A DNA stretch of 60,000 nucleotides from Membranipora membranacea (Eukaryota > Bryozoa > Gymnolaemata > Cheilostomatida > Membraniporidae). The notes below the pieces were generated by a model. It was given only the letters and a program-made list of their open reading frames with translations. It was not told the DNA's origin and searched no databases. Made by a program: the position numbers and the translations under genes. Location of the stretch: positions 20,338,001-20,398,000 of the forward strand of contig OU612068.1 in NCBI GenBank assembly GCA_914767715.1, written 5' to 3'. Below, one piece after another: positions 57,401 through 58,367 of the stretch; positions within the stretch are counted from its first letter, which is position 1, and each line of letters begins with the position of its first letter.

Positions 57401-58367
57401 TTCTAAGTTCAAGTTCATCTAAAGGCCTGAATCAATAGGTAAAGTAGATCCATTTTTCTCCTAAATTCAGCCAATACCCAATATCTGAAACATGTGGTTA
57501 CAACTGAGAAGACCTGCTTTTCAGAAAACCATTGCTAGTCACCATCTTATTTCTTTTTGATCTTTTCATAATTCTACAATATGAAATATACTAAACAACA
57601 TGCAAAGGCGTCAGAAAGGGTTTCAAGGTTGAGGTATGGACTTGTGATCTTTGAAGCCTTTATTTTGTACCGGCTGTTACTTGTGAAATGAAACTAAAAC
57701 AACGGATGTCTACTTCAATTATTAACTAAATGCAGTAGAAAGAACTCCTCTGCTTTTCCATTTTAAAGAAAGCAAGATATGAGAAAGGTTTAGGGTGTGA
57801 CTAGAATACTACATGCGCCAGCACCTTTAGTCCTGAGGGGATAACTCTCTACACAATAAACACATGACAAAGTACAAACTGTTGAATCAAATCAATAACC
57901 CTAATGATTTTAAGCTACAATGATCCACCTCTGCTGTGGCTTTAAAAAGTCAATTTGGTCTACCAGTAGATAACCCATAACAACAGGACACTAAATGAGA
58001 GAGTTAACAACAACATCGATGGATCTTTTTCCATATACAAAAGGCAAGCTGCCATGAACAACAAATTGTGGAGTGTGCATATATATATGTAATCCTTCAA
58101 ATCGGTCAGAGAAAAACTTGCTTGAGATCCCGCCACATGGCATTCACACATATCAGTATTGTTTATGTAGTAATCAATATATACATCCATGTCTCCACAA
58201 CAATCAGAAAAATAAGGCAAACTACTTACTCTAAGAACAGCAATGACAACCCTACTTTGTCCAGATTGTATGGCGACCGTGGCGACGCTGGTAGCCTGGC
58301 CGGGTACCGGATTCGGTCCTTGACGCCTAACCAGCTGGTTTGGGGGCGGCTCCCCATTATCTGCCAT
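274..58367 (-). CDS. Giant CCDC141-like / titin-like muscle gene (3' end outside window)
   Basis: Seventy-three exons with GT-AG borders join in one open frame of about 21.4 kb. The ATG at 58367 has an in-frame TAA nine nt upstream. Order of parts: CCDC141-type N-terminus and spectrin-like helices (exons 1-20), a Gln-rich linker, 22 Ig domains interrupted by disordered linkers, a 25-residue repeat exon, a PEVK-like region, then more Ig domains at the left edge. The Ig domains show the strand-C Trp and the DxGxYxxxAxN strand-F signature. The probable role is a sarcomere or Z-disc scaffold and elastic protein of the titin/Sallimus group, extended by a CCDC141-like module. The spectrin exons are nearly all phase 0 while the Ig exons use mixed phases, which fits two ancestral parts. 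It could instead be two adjacent genes with read-through splicing. Exons are listed separately and numbered in transcript order. Confidence 0.85.
498..1150 (-). other. Intron 73
   Basis: A 653-nt AT-rich intron. No exon, RNA gene or repeat was recognised. Confidence 0.5.
1151..1319 (-). CDS. Exon 73: linker and Ig domain 22 start
   Basis: A Thr/Gln-rich linker then PHFIQPLPGSMNVEEGTTV. Phase 1 to 2. Confidence 0.92.
1633..1863 (-). CDS. Exon 72: Ig domain 21 end
   Basis: DAIFTCSITGEPTPEIRWLV and PQDEAVYVVEATNKVGKATV. Phase 1-1. Confidence 0.94.
2147..2336 (-). CDS. Exon 71: linker and Ig domain 21 start
   Basis: A Thr/Ser/Gln linker then PPKIVTPLQPIAVNEG. Phase 0 to 1. Confidence 0.92.
2648..5377 (-). 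CDS. Exon 70: 2.7-kb acidic PEVT-rich exon
   Basis: Nine hundred and ten codons, phase 0-0, low complexity and dominated by Glu, Thr, Val, Pro and Ser. About 2.3 tandem units of roughly 135 residues recur (EEMPEQSIGETEIVQQE, VSPDQTDTP, ATVEDVYET, LQPEEITPANVEE). The C-terminal quarter holds a helical amphipathic part (SIIEKQAETLVRETLASAMA) and acidic motifs (ESFEIVEEEQFEIVD). Probably an extensible, highly charged spring. Confidence 0.93.
5621..5857 (-). CDS. Exon 69: PEVK-like repeat unit 5
   Basis: Seventy-nine codons, phase 0-0, with SKLDVIPSSKIEKPEVSKPQ and MIQPEKKPKVELPAPQDK. More acidic than units 2-4 (DDEEEEEK). Confidence 0.92.
6197..6904 (-). CDS. Exon 68: PEVK-like repeat units 2-4
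   Basis: Two hundred and thirty-six codons, three tandem units of about 79 residues: VVPATIKKQPSKLHDVPGTA, MEKPKPKNVDKLEI, RPTIEDVVLSEDQPDQPLID, KKPQVHKPVTQDDEM. Rich in Pro, Glu, Val, Lys and Asp, as in elastic PEVK segments. The short donor GTGGGT keeps phase 0. Confidence 0.93.
7113..7346 (-). CDS. Exon 67: PEVK-like repeat unit 1
   Basis: Seventy-eight codons, phase 0-0, VVPATTKKQHSKLDDEPGSH to GVIQPVKKSKSQISPQ. It is the first, diverged unit of a repeat continued in exons 68 and 69. Confidence 0.92.
7521..7754. mobile_element. 234-bp palindromic MITE in intron 66
   Basis: Long imperfect terminal inverted repeats of nearly 90 bp. The left arm starts GTACGGTTGACCAAAACCGC and the right arm complement starts GTACGTTTGACCAAAATCGC; both include TAGCCCCAGT, TGTAAATATGG and CCGAAACCGCC. 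The flanks ataaaa and acaaaa may be a diverged target duplication. Confidence 0.8.
7869..8024 (-). CDS. Exon 66: Thr/Gln-rich linker
   Basis: Fifty-two codons, VPMTTETQTTTQQTQVTSQG to LEVSAPGLQ. Disordered, phase 0-0, entrance to the PEVK-like region. Confidence 0.9.
8323..8473 (-). CDS. Exon 65: Ig domain 20 end and Thr-rich linker
   Basis: CIASNPAGEVSTTCDLTVRP then a Thr/Val linker VTTTEHTEVTRVTTTETSQV. Ends phase 0. Confidence 0.92.
8881..9038 (-). CDS. Exon 64: Ig domain 20, middle
   Basis: VKVEGNPVPELTWYLDDENI and FVDIMPEDAGTY. The donor GTAAGT at 8880 is preferred over a GTGTAA two bases upstream because only it keeps frame with exon 65. Confidence 0.92.
9332..9506 (-). CDS. Exon 63: Ig 19 end and Ig 20 start
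   Basis: SGEYSVQVTSGETRVVSTCQ closes Ig 19. LPSFTEQLHNVEVDDGSEFV opens Ig 20. Ends phase 0. Confidence 0.92.
9762..9905 (-). CDS. Exon 62: Ig domain 19, middle
   Basis: FEIELENKPDMVQWFVNKME (strand C Trp) to LVHSLTPADR. Phase 2-2. The strand B Cys is absent. Confidence 0.92.
10191..10347 (-). CDS. Exon 61: linker and Ig domain 19 start
   Basis: MEVELPTSQIPIDVTPTNIT then VPIKFTKPMPTEIYAKPKEQ. Phase 1 to 2. Confidence 0.9.
10513..10617. repeat. 16-bp minisatellite
   Basis: Six and a half tandem copies of ataatctgccggaaaa in intron 60. The first four are identical and the last ones diverge (atattctgcc, acaatcggcc). Confidence 0.9.
11005..11222 (-). CDS. Exon 60: Ig domain 18 end
   Basis: LSCEMDAYPPAKVTWYFNGK and PEDSGEYTVRLANEYGDATC. 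Ends phase 1. Confidence 0.94.
11525..11618 (-). CDS. Exon 59: Ig domain 18 start
   Basis: Thirty codons: PKPEPTKEVKPPVFEKPLQP then TASVTRGETA. Phase 1 to 2. Confidence 0.9.
11619..13259 (-). other. Intron 58 or 3' UTR of short isoform
   Basis: About 1.6 kb without a supported exon. It holds a short aacattg tandem repeat (about four units, near 12513-12536) and the AATAAA at 12990. Confidence 0.5.
12990..12995 (-). promoter_or_regulatory. Candidate poly(A) signal
   Basis: AATAAA on the minus strand about 265 nt past the stop at 13260. It would fit the short isoform. A single hexamer in AT-rich DNA is weak evidence. Confidence 0.2.
13260..13354 (-). CDS. Exon 58 extension: alternative C-terminus with stop
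   Basis: If the weak exon 58 donor is not used, the frame stays open for 31 more codons (SELDSQSEADSIIEYKSPSP, ending AKLSC) and stops at 13260. The coding-like composition suggests a shorter isoform ending after Ig 17. Confidence 0.5.
13355..13484 (-). CDS. Exon 58: Ig domain 17 end
   Basis: Forty-three codons with PEDSGLFVCKATNDYGIAEC and ELYIE. The donor GTATTT at 13354 ends it in phase 1, matching exon 59. Confidence 0.88.
13736..13945 (-). CDS. Exon 57: Ig domain 17 start
   Basis: A linker (VDVPLSEVPKEAGGEP) then PRFVTPITSIDADEGQRVTF and VVQWYREKEEI. Phase 0-0. Confidence 0.93.
14212..14387 (-). CDS. Exon 56: Ig domain 16 end
   Basis: VTWLANGQMIKQSKYFDMKT and PEDEGEYMITAKNSAGEVSC. Donor GTATGT, ends phase 0. 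Confidence 0.92.
14881..15175 (-). CDS. Exon 55: Ig 15 end and Ig 16 start
   Basis: PEDGGQYEVRVTNTAGTSRS, a Pro-rich spacer, then PEITQPMQPQSVEEGQSITL and KCNINGNP. Ends phase 1. Confidence 0.93.
15467..15742 (-). CDS. Exon 54: Ig 14 end and Ig 15 start
   Basis: LLDDQGMYMVKAYNQYGMMQ closes Ig 14. PVFVNKLQNVTATLGEPLSL and YKVEWFK open Ig 15. Phase 0-0. Confidence 0.93.
16043..16462 (-). CDS. Exon 53: PxK-rich linker and Ig domain 14 start
   Basis: A helix is followed by a Pro/Lys/Val-rich spacer (KKVEKPKPTIPEPVKPVETT), then PQFTKPLSPVKVTEGEPVTL and ISWYRESFEIKPSNDFQ. Phase 0-0. Confidence 0.93.
16680..16706 (-). CDS. Exon 52: 27-nt microexon
   Basis: Nine codons (MGLEEVGQQ), phase 0-0, between TCTCAG and GTAAGA. 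It continues smoothly into LQRKRLLEMR of exon 53 as a helix. Confidence 0.65.
16832..17029 (-). CDS. Exon 51: Ig domain 13 end and linker
   Basis: VREYDMGTVTIHAVNNLGEA then a charged linker VEDLRLKLHHQEVTTYE. Phase 0-0. Confidence 0.92.
17372..17552 (-). CDS. Exon 50: Ig domain 13 start
   Basis: PYIDVKPQPVEVEEGDNAKF then LARVSGYPRPKITWRIN. Phase 2 to 0. The strand B Cys is missing (AKFLARV). Confidence 0.92.
18258..18495 (-). CDS. Exon 49: Ig domain 12 end and kettin-like linker
   Basis: PEDAGEYVCVAKNRVGRAET closes the Ig domain. The following KAVILDTQFPEGMEGVHKLQ then ELEEHW resembles the inter-Ig linkers of arthropod kettin/Sallimus (DxxHPEG..KIQ.LE) and suggests actin-filament contact. 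Ends phase 2. Confidence 0.9.
18783..19012 (-). CDS. Exon 48: Ig domain 12 start
   Basis: An acidic lead (PSVEDDVFKAEDMYSKDAPK) then PYFTMQPTNQGVKEGHPVRF and SVEWYCNGNLV. Ends phase 1. Confidence 0.92.
19305..22679 (-). CDS. Exon 47: giant exon with 25-residue FEPV repeats
   Basis: One 3,375-nt exon, 1,124 codons. The first third is disordered and Arg/Ser-rich, with SVDR repeats (RHSVDRTSVRHSVDRSLDRS). Next come five spaced copies of a motif like FQPIEFDIRLP inside Gln/Pro sequence. From about 20645 down to 19530 there are about 13 regular and two diverged tandem units of 25 residues with consensus GPEFEPVELDVQLPEKHKTK followed by I-x-Y. It ends with a Pro/Gln/Arg tail (STEQNDSGIEQGD). No known domain was recognised. 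It sits between Ig 11 and Ig 12. Confidence 0.93.
19530..20645 (-). repeat. 75-bp coding tandem repeat (25-aa FEPV units)
   Basis: About 15 head-to-tail units inside exon 47. Core: [FY]xP[VI]x[LM][DE][VI]x[LMI]P..H.[TA]. Units 3 and 4 (near 20360-20500) are nearly identical in DNA, pointing to recent unequal exchange; others have diverged. Confidence 0.9.
23039..23083 (-). CDS. Exon 46: 45-nt linker exon
   Basis: IDSQPEAPTRGQVSPP between TTTTAG and GTAAGT, phase 2-2 and divisible by three, so it may be skippable. Confidence 0.75.
23340..23438 (-). CDS. Exon 45: short polar linker
   Basis: Thirty-two codons, ETDHEVTEREQAQQYRTQLR, charged and Gln-rich. The donor GTATGA is modest. Phase 2-2. 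Confidence 0.75.
23742..23939 (-). CDS. Exon 44: Ig domain 11 end
   Basis: RNADVRDAGWYQCSGVSVAG is a strand E-G signature with the DAGWY form also known from palladin/myotilin Ig domains. A basic Lys/Gln/Pro tail follows. Ends phase 2. Confidence 0.93.
24269..24564 (-). CDS. Exon 43: Ig 10 end and Ig 11 start
   Basis: SPDDGGQYTGRAENKAGHAE closes Ig 10. PPKFVERIRGVNVCSGQDIV then LTCSAQGNPPPKLAWTKD opens Ig 11. Ends phase 2. Confidence 0.93.
24927..25134 (-). CDS. Exon 42: Ig domain 10 start
   Basis: A basic lead is followed by PVFKSVPQDQTVKEGTCVRL then DCVVSSRPQAEVNWYRNG. Ends phase 0. Confidence 0.93.
25616..25863 (-). CDS. Exon 41: Ig domain 9 end
   Basis: VTWFKNGERVKASSRFTMKY and NDEGVYMVHAVNPGGTATSV, then a Ser/Thr/Gln tail. 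Ends phase 2. Confidence 0.93.
26140..26352 (-). CDS. Exon 40: linker and Ig domain 9 start
   Basis: Seventy-one codons. A Ser/Gln linker leads to PLIVQPLKDYKLTEGQDAAF then FCKVAGVPKPK. Phase 0-0. Confidence 0.92.
26781..26804 (-). CDS. Exon 39: 24-nt microexon
   Basis: Eight codons (SPDEENKE), phase 0-0, between TTGTAG and GTATGG. It would add a charged patch to a disordered linker. Probably optional. Confidence 0.6.
26896..27014. mobile_element. TTAA-flanked MITE, copy 1
   Basis: A 119-bp foldback element. Left TTAACGACTACCCAAAAACC matches the right end complement TTAACGGCTACCCAAAGACC, with AATGCATG following on both sides. TTAA is at both ends. It lies in intron 38 and is the same family as 34763-34927. 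Confidence 0.7.
27109..27266 (-). CDS. Exon 38: Ser-Pro linker
   Basis: Fifty-two codons with RRQSQSPHLSQFSPVSPRQP and SPVYRAVHN. It has several Ser-Pro sites similar to the titin Z-disc linker. Ends phase 0. Confidence 0.9.
27681..27851 (-). CDS. Exon 37: helical and Ser-rich linker
   Basis: Fifty-seven codons: EYQKLLQNEANRQRELYDKS is a short charged helix, then SQSPAPVSRGRRMSP. Phase 1-1. Confidence 0.9.
28160..28389 (-). CDS. Exon 36-alt: acidic cassette or alternative terminal exon
   Basis: It follows a clean acceptor (AAATTCAG). It encodes an acidic Ser/Thr-rich stretch (NEDSDLDLMSDSEAGNTSEC) and, if read through, a hydrophobic tail NIFLLYYICLIFLYSFL and stop at 28160. A donor at 28233 (GTAATA) would instead make a 156-nt phase 1-1 cassette ending in DDDDN. 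The hydrophobic part could be translated intron. Confidence 0.5.
28658..28800 (-). CDS. Exon 36: Ig domain 8 end
   Basis: Forty-seven codons with FPEDLGEYTCTLRNDAGEAT. Ends phase 1, compatible with exon 37 (Ala at the junction) and with the segment at 28160-28389 (Asp at the junction). Confidence 0.92.
29220..29546 (-). CDS. Exon 35: SPxR linker and Ig domain 8 start
   Basis: SQSPVRPPMIRAQSASPVRS and PSPKYGSPMRPPSQ precede PMFTRPLGQLPMREGEGVTL then ECMFEAYPVPEVIWSRHG. Ends phase 2. Confidence 0.93.
29895..30564 (-). CDS. Exon 34: Pro/Gln/Met-rich linker
   Basis: About 222 codons of disordered sequence, including a QPM triplet repeat encoded by near-identical 9-nt units (30262-30295) and a QQAPQ-rich tail. 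No domain was recognised. Ends phase 2. Confidence 0.88.
30259..30297. repeat. 9-bp coding minisatellite
   Basis: About four near-perfect units of ctgcatggg encode the tripeptide repeat QPM inside exon 34. Copy number is likely variable. Confidence 0.7.
30850..31245 (-). CDS. Exon 33: Ig domain 7
   Basis: One hundred and thirty-one codons. A basic lead is followed by LPHTRTVWEGERCEIKIRLD, IIRWYKNNEELK and MSDSGHYLVHVVNSKGQLRS. It is a complete Ig domain in one exon. Phase 1-1. Confidence 0.93.
31502..31631 (-). CDS. Exon 32: Ig domain 6, C-terminal half
   Basis: Forty-three codons with LEDTGLFSVKAENESGYGTC, strands F-G. Ends phase 1. Confidence 0.92.
31871..32025 (-). CDS. Exon 31: Ig domain 6, N-terminal half
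   Basis: Fifty-one codons: PNFLTRLTPVTVKEGDAVTL, PEVTWYREGAEI. The canonical strand B Cys is replaced (VTLMVTISG). Ends phase 0. Confidence 0.92.
32307..33100 (-). CDS. Exon 30: Pro/Gln-rich disordered linker with SPxR motifs
   Basis: About 264 codons, Pro/Gln-rich, with VQQKPVQQKPVHTPVQQQR, then SPMRQSAPRFQSPSPVRPVA. It also has two diverged copies of the exon 47 motif (AFKPVEFKI and RFAPVQFDI). The Ser-Pro-x-Arg sites resemble titin Z-disc phosphorylation motifs. Ends phase 1. Confidence 0.9.
33101..33953 (-). other. Intron 29
   Basis: An 853-nt AT-rich intron with a short duplicated tract atagacttaata near 33685-33725. No exon was recognised. Confidence 0.5.
33954..34198 (-). CDS. Exon 29: Ig domain 5 end and Ser-rich tail
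   Basis: VKWFVGGEPIVSPDYQMSNS and DEDAGRFTVFAENPHGKTSC are strands C-G. A Ser/Gln/Thr tail follows and the exon ends phase 2. Confidence 0.93.
34475..34737 (-). CDS. Exon 28: linker and Ig domain 5 start
   Basis: Eighty-seven codons after a split Gly or Ser. A Gln/Ala-rich linker precedes PQLIEGFGDQRVGQGDSVIF then SCVITGNPKPK. Ends phase 0. Confidence 0.92.
34763..34927. mobile_element. TTAA-flanked MITE, copy 2
   Basis: A 165-bp element with imperfect terminal inverted repeats: left TTAAGACGACCTAAAGACCA, right complement TTAAAGACTACCCTAAGTCC. TTAA sits at both ends, as for piggyBac-type insertions. It begins about 25 bp upstream of exon 28's acceptor. Confidence 0.6.
35648..35699 (-). CDS. 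Exon 27-alt: alternative first coding exon
   Basis: ATG followed by 16 codons (MSRSGRVSVNSTYSYVS) and a GTAAGT donor in phase 1, the same phase as exon 27. Spliced to exon 28 it gives a continuous Ser/Val-rich lead. There is no good acceptor upstream, so it looks like a start exon for a shorter titin-like isoform, or the true start of a separate gene. Confidence 0.6.
35700..36449 (-). promoter_or_regulatory. Possible internal promoter and 5' leader region
   Basis: A 750-nt gene-free stretch just upstream of the ATG exon at 35648-35699. If that exon is a first exon, its promoter lies here. No clear TATA or initiator was recognised. Confidence 0.3.
36450..36566 (-). CDS. Exon 27: Ig domain 4, last strands
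   Basis: Thirty-eight codons with VTQNDRGIYKVVARNQYGEA and CTLHVE. Ends phase 1 at a GTAAGG donor and has no stop, so it must splice onward, most simply to exon 28. Confidence 0.9.
37028..37091 (-). CDS. Exon 26: Ig domain 4, central strands
   Basis: Twenty-one codons plus one base, IIWFHNGQPIKESTSVQLLF, the strand C Trp region. Phase 0 to 1. Confidence 0.88.
37775..38035 (-). CDS. Exon 25: Ig 3 end and Ig 4 start
   Basis: Eighty-seven codons, phase 0-0. PEDSGTFTVIITNCMGETRA ends Ig 3. PMITQPLKSRESMEGSKVRM then DCVIMGRPEPE starts Ig 4. Confidence 0.93.
38380..38534 (-). CDS. Exon 24: Ig domain 3, N-terminal half
   Basis: Fifty-one codons after a split Pro, with PRLLAPLQDMTVQSDRPAEL, TCQFEASPTPTIQWYREG. 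Ends phase 0 in the C'-D region. Confidence 0.93.
39223..39519 (-). CDS. Exon 23: Ig domain 2, complete
   Basis: One I-set domain in a single exon: FVRTLKSCDVFEGGPFALES, VSWYKENENI, then EHTGRYTCLAVNSAGEASST. Phase 1-1. Confidence 0.94.
40202..40422 (-). CDS. Exon 22: Ig domain 1, C-terminal part
   Basis: Seventy-three codons with YSFQCQLEGSAPMQITWFKD (strand B Cys and strand C Trp) and EDTAVYTVQAANQLGAVTSS (strand F-G signature). Confidence 0.93.
40588..41221 (-). CDS. Exon 21: Gln-rich linker and start of Ig 1
   Basis: About 210 codons. A short helix is followed by a disordered Pro/Gln linker (runs such as QQQPQSFEPIQQQQF), then PRLLSELQGAEINEGD, the A-B strands of Ig 1. Ends phase 2. Confidence 0.9.
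41632..41815 (-). CDS. Exon 20: last spectrin-like segment
   Basis: Sixty-one codons plus one base, beginning SEKWMTEATILLNNTNAQAL and ending TLSVQLY. It ends in phase 1, where the all-phase-0 run of the spectrin part stops. Confidence 0.88.
42131..42289 (-). CDS. Exon 19: helical segment
   Basis: Fifty-three codons, phase 0-0, AIQQELIAQPVPAAEHQALF to IQFYSMYDE. Confidence 0.88.
42558..42680 (-). CDS. Exon 18: helical segment
   Basis: Forty-one codons, phase 0-0, LRKDIAAVNQQLFQMKVSMA to ALSLRDNLK. Confidence 0.88.
42770..42960. repeat. AT-rich degenerate tandem repeat
   Basis: Imperfect units of the kind tgatatacatcgatatac repeat through intron 17. No transposon structure was seen. Confidence 0.6.
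42999..43148 (-). CDS. Exon 17: spectrin helices
   Basis: Fifty codons, phase 0-0, LYTEHIERLLLQAHKRLEAF then EQSWTAKQQQLEKAV and a basic Pro-containing end (TKKPAPELEK). Confidence 0.88.
43440..43648 (-). mobile_element. tRNA-derived SINE in intron 16
   Basis: On the minus strand the head reads GGATGTAGCTCAGTTGGTCA, a pol III box A (TAGCTCAGTTGG at 43631-43642). A degenerate box B (GCTCAAATCCA at 43593-43603) follows, then about 140 nt of unrelated body ending in CCTTGCAATTTTTT. The tRNA part lacks good stem pairing, so it is a SINE and not a functional tRNA gene. The far end is approximate. Confidence 0.65.
43931..44119 (-). CDS. Exon 16: spectrin helices
   Basis: Sixty-three codons, phase 0-0, from LEKTLEEFEKQYKSKDIPTC to VRQQNTDQ. 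Confidence 0.88.
44583..44603 (-). CDS. Exon 15: 21-nt microexon
   Basis: Seven codons (YNSEIEQ) between CTGCAG and GTAAAA, phase 0-0. It would lengthen the helix between KDLEE (exon 14) and LEKTLEE (exon 16) by two turns and is likely optional. Confidence 0.65.
44971..45159 (-). CDS. Exon 14: spectrin helices
   Basis: Sixty-three codons, phase 0-0, from EVQEKLQKQIEKAEALSLKG to SIKFYKDLEE. Completes the repeat opened by exon 12 or 13. Confidence 0.88.
45327..45455 (-). CDS. Exon 13: spectrin helix A, variant b (mutually exclusive)
   Basis: Forty-three codons, phase 0-0, IILWVKQVEANFFEPMLAGD then LGSTIEGCHSLN. It shares WV..E..FF..AG.LG with exon 12. Both copies have intact frames and splice sites. 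Confidence 0.85.
45494..45619 (-). CDS. Exon 12: spectrin helix A, variant a (mutually exclusive)
   Basis: Forty-two codons, phase 0-0, VIEWVLKTEHEFFPLIAGEL then GDSLERSSDN. It is homologous to exon 13 and separated from it by only 38 nt, probably too short an intron to be removed, so only one of the two is likely used per transcript. Confidence 0.85.
45859..46038 (-). CDS. Exon 11: helical segment
   Basis: Sixty codons, phase 0-0, with IRQRRQSLTELFSSWTVHVE and ending FVEETRQ. It precedes the mutually exclusive pair of exons 12 and 13. Confidence 0.88.
46456..46617 (-). CDS. Exon 10: helical segment
   Basis: Fifty-four codons, phase 0-0, beginning WTIVTDDVEELLKTAANQVT and ending NTLLSQ. Charged heptads fit the spectrin-like array. 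Confidence 0.88.
46993..47184 (-). CDS. Exon 9: spectrin helices B and C
   Basis: Sixty-four codons, phase 0-0, from EKESRVGSLQQTAAKMTSEG to FHKTVHS. Contains the AQELSKKWNNI helix with the conserved W of spectrin-type repeats. Confidence 0.88.
47490..47612 (-). CDS. Exon 8: spectrin helix A
   Basis: Forty-one codons, phase 0-0, MNSWLSQIAESAIRDHGSLG then TDLRSARDFQSTFEQLAEDM. It has the W...GSLG...F layout typical of a spectrin helix A. Confidence 0.88.
48215..48409 (-). CDS. Exon 7: helical segment
   Basis: Sixty-five codons, phase 0-0, with ALTELTALESELKASQ and LLDRVGREDRGANGIASQ. It gives the B and C helices of the spectrin-like array. Confidence 0.88.
48410..49229 (-). other. Intron 6
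   Basis: An 820-nt AT-rich intron with a short attaatt run near 49050. Nothing else was recognised. Confidence 0.5.
49230..49541 (-). CDS. Exon 6: spectrin-like repeat
   Basis: One hundred and four codons, phase 0-0, from ISDWFSNSGNIYLSRTELGD to FYRLAAK. The pattern is W..., GD at the helix A turn, long heptads and a closing F/Y-rich helix, as in a complete spectrin-type three-helix unit. Confidence 0.9.
49739..49912. repeat. TA-rich low-complexity tract
   Basis: Irregular tatata and atattata units in intron 5. Simple sequence only. Confidence 0.7.
50009..50250 (-). CDS. Exon 5: spectrin-like repeat, strongly CCDC141-like
   Basis: Eighty codons after a split Asp. Contains LEKLQERRRQLESMW and FHLCQLDQEINK, close to LLELLQDRRRQLDKYL and LQICQWDQQENQV of human CCDC141 (recalled). 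Ends phase 0. Confidence 0.92.
50879..50987 (-). CDS. Exon 4: helical segment
   Basis: Thirty-six codons plus one base (phase 0 to 1), beginning FSERMEEATTRFSQTTV and ending QEEKR. It continues the spectrin-like helix of exon 3. Confidence 0.8.
50988..53744 (-). other. Intron 3 (2.8 kb)
   Basis: AT-rich intron. The only candidate coding element is the 45-nt phase-0 segment at 51199-51243. No transposon was recognised. Confidence 0.5.
51199..51243 (-). CDS. Possible 45-nt cassette exon
   Basis: Fifteen open codons (DVIAFSMARKYVVYE) between AATCAG and GTGGGT, phase 0-0, so it could sit between exons 3 and 4 without breaking the frame. The polypyrimidine tract is weak. Human CCDC141 appears to have no insertion here, so it may be an alternative cassette or chance. 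Confidence 0.25.
53745..53936 (-). CDS. Exon 3: spectrin-like helices
   Basis: Sixty-four codons, phase 0-0, helical and charged. The segment SSMSETLAEAWKDLNHEMDL matches the human CCDC141 segment DAMAETLGEAWAALVSMLER recalled from memory. Ends SFHESAKQ. Confidence 0.9.
53937..57244 (-). other. Intron 2 (3.3 kb)
   Basis: Large AT-rich intron. It holds a small hairpin (CCATAGACA / TGTCTATGG near 55209-55237) and a 23-nt splice-flanked decoy at 54308-54330. Nothing else was recognised. Confidence 0.5.
57245..57367 (-). CDS. Exon 2: CCDC141-like N-terminal helix
   Basis: Forty-one codons, phase 0-0, beginning AGDWVQAQIDSMDPHILTIG. It aligns by eye with GKWVQLQLAESQPNLLEIG of human CCDC141 and continues into a charged helix ending IEKMQ. 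Confidence 0.88.
57368..58229 (-). other. Intron 1
   Basis: An 862-nt AT-rich intron. I see no further exon, repeat or RNA gene in it. Confidence 0.6.
58230..58367 (-). CDS. Exon 1: start codon and CCDC141 N-terminal motif
   Basis: Forty-six codons, with the start fixed by an in-frame TAA upstream. A Pro-rich lead is followed by SVATVAIQSGQSRVVIAVLR, matching the CCDC141 N-terminal motif as I recall it (human VSSVAVQAGDSKIVIAVIK). Ends phase 0 at a GTAAGT donor. Confidence 0.85.
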
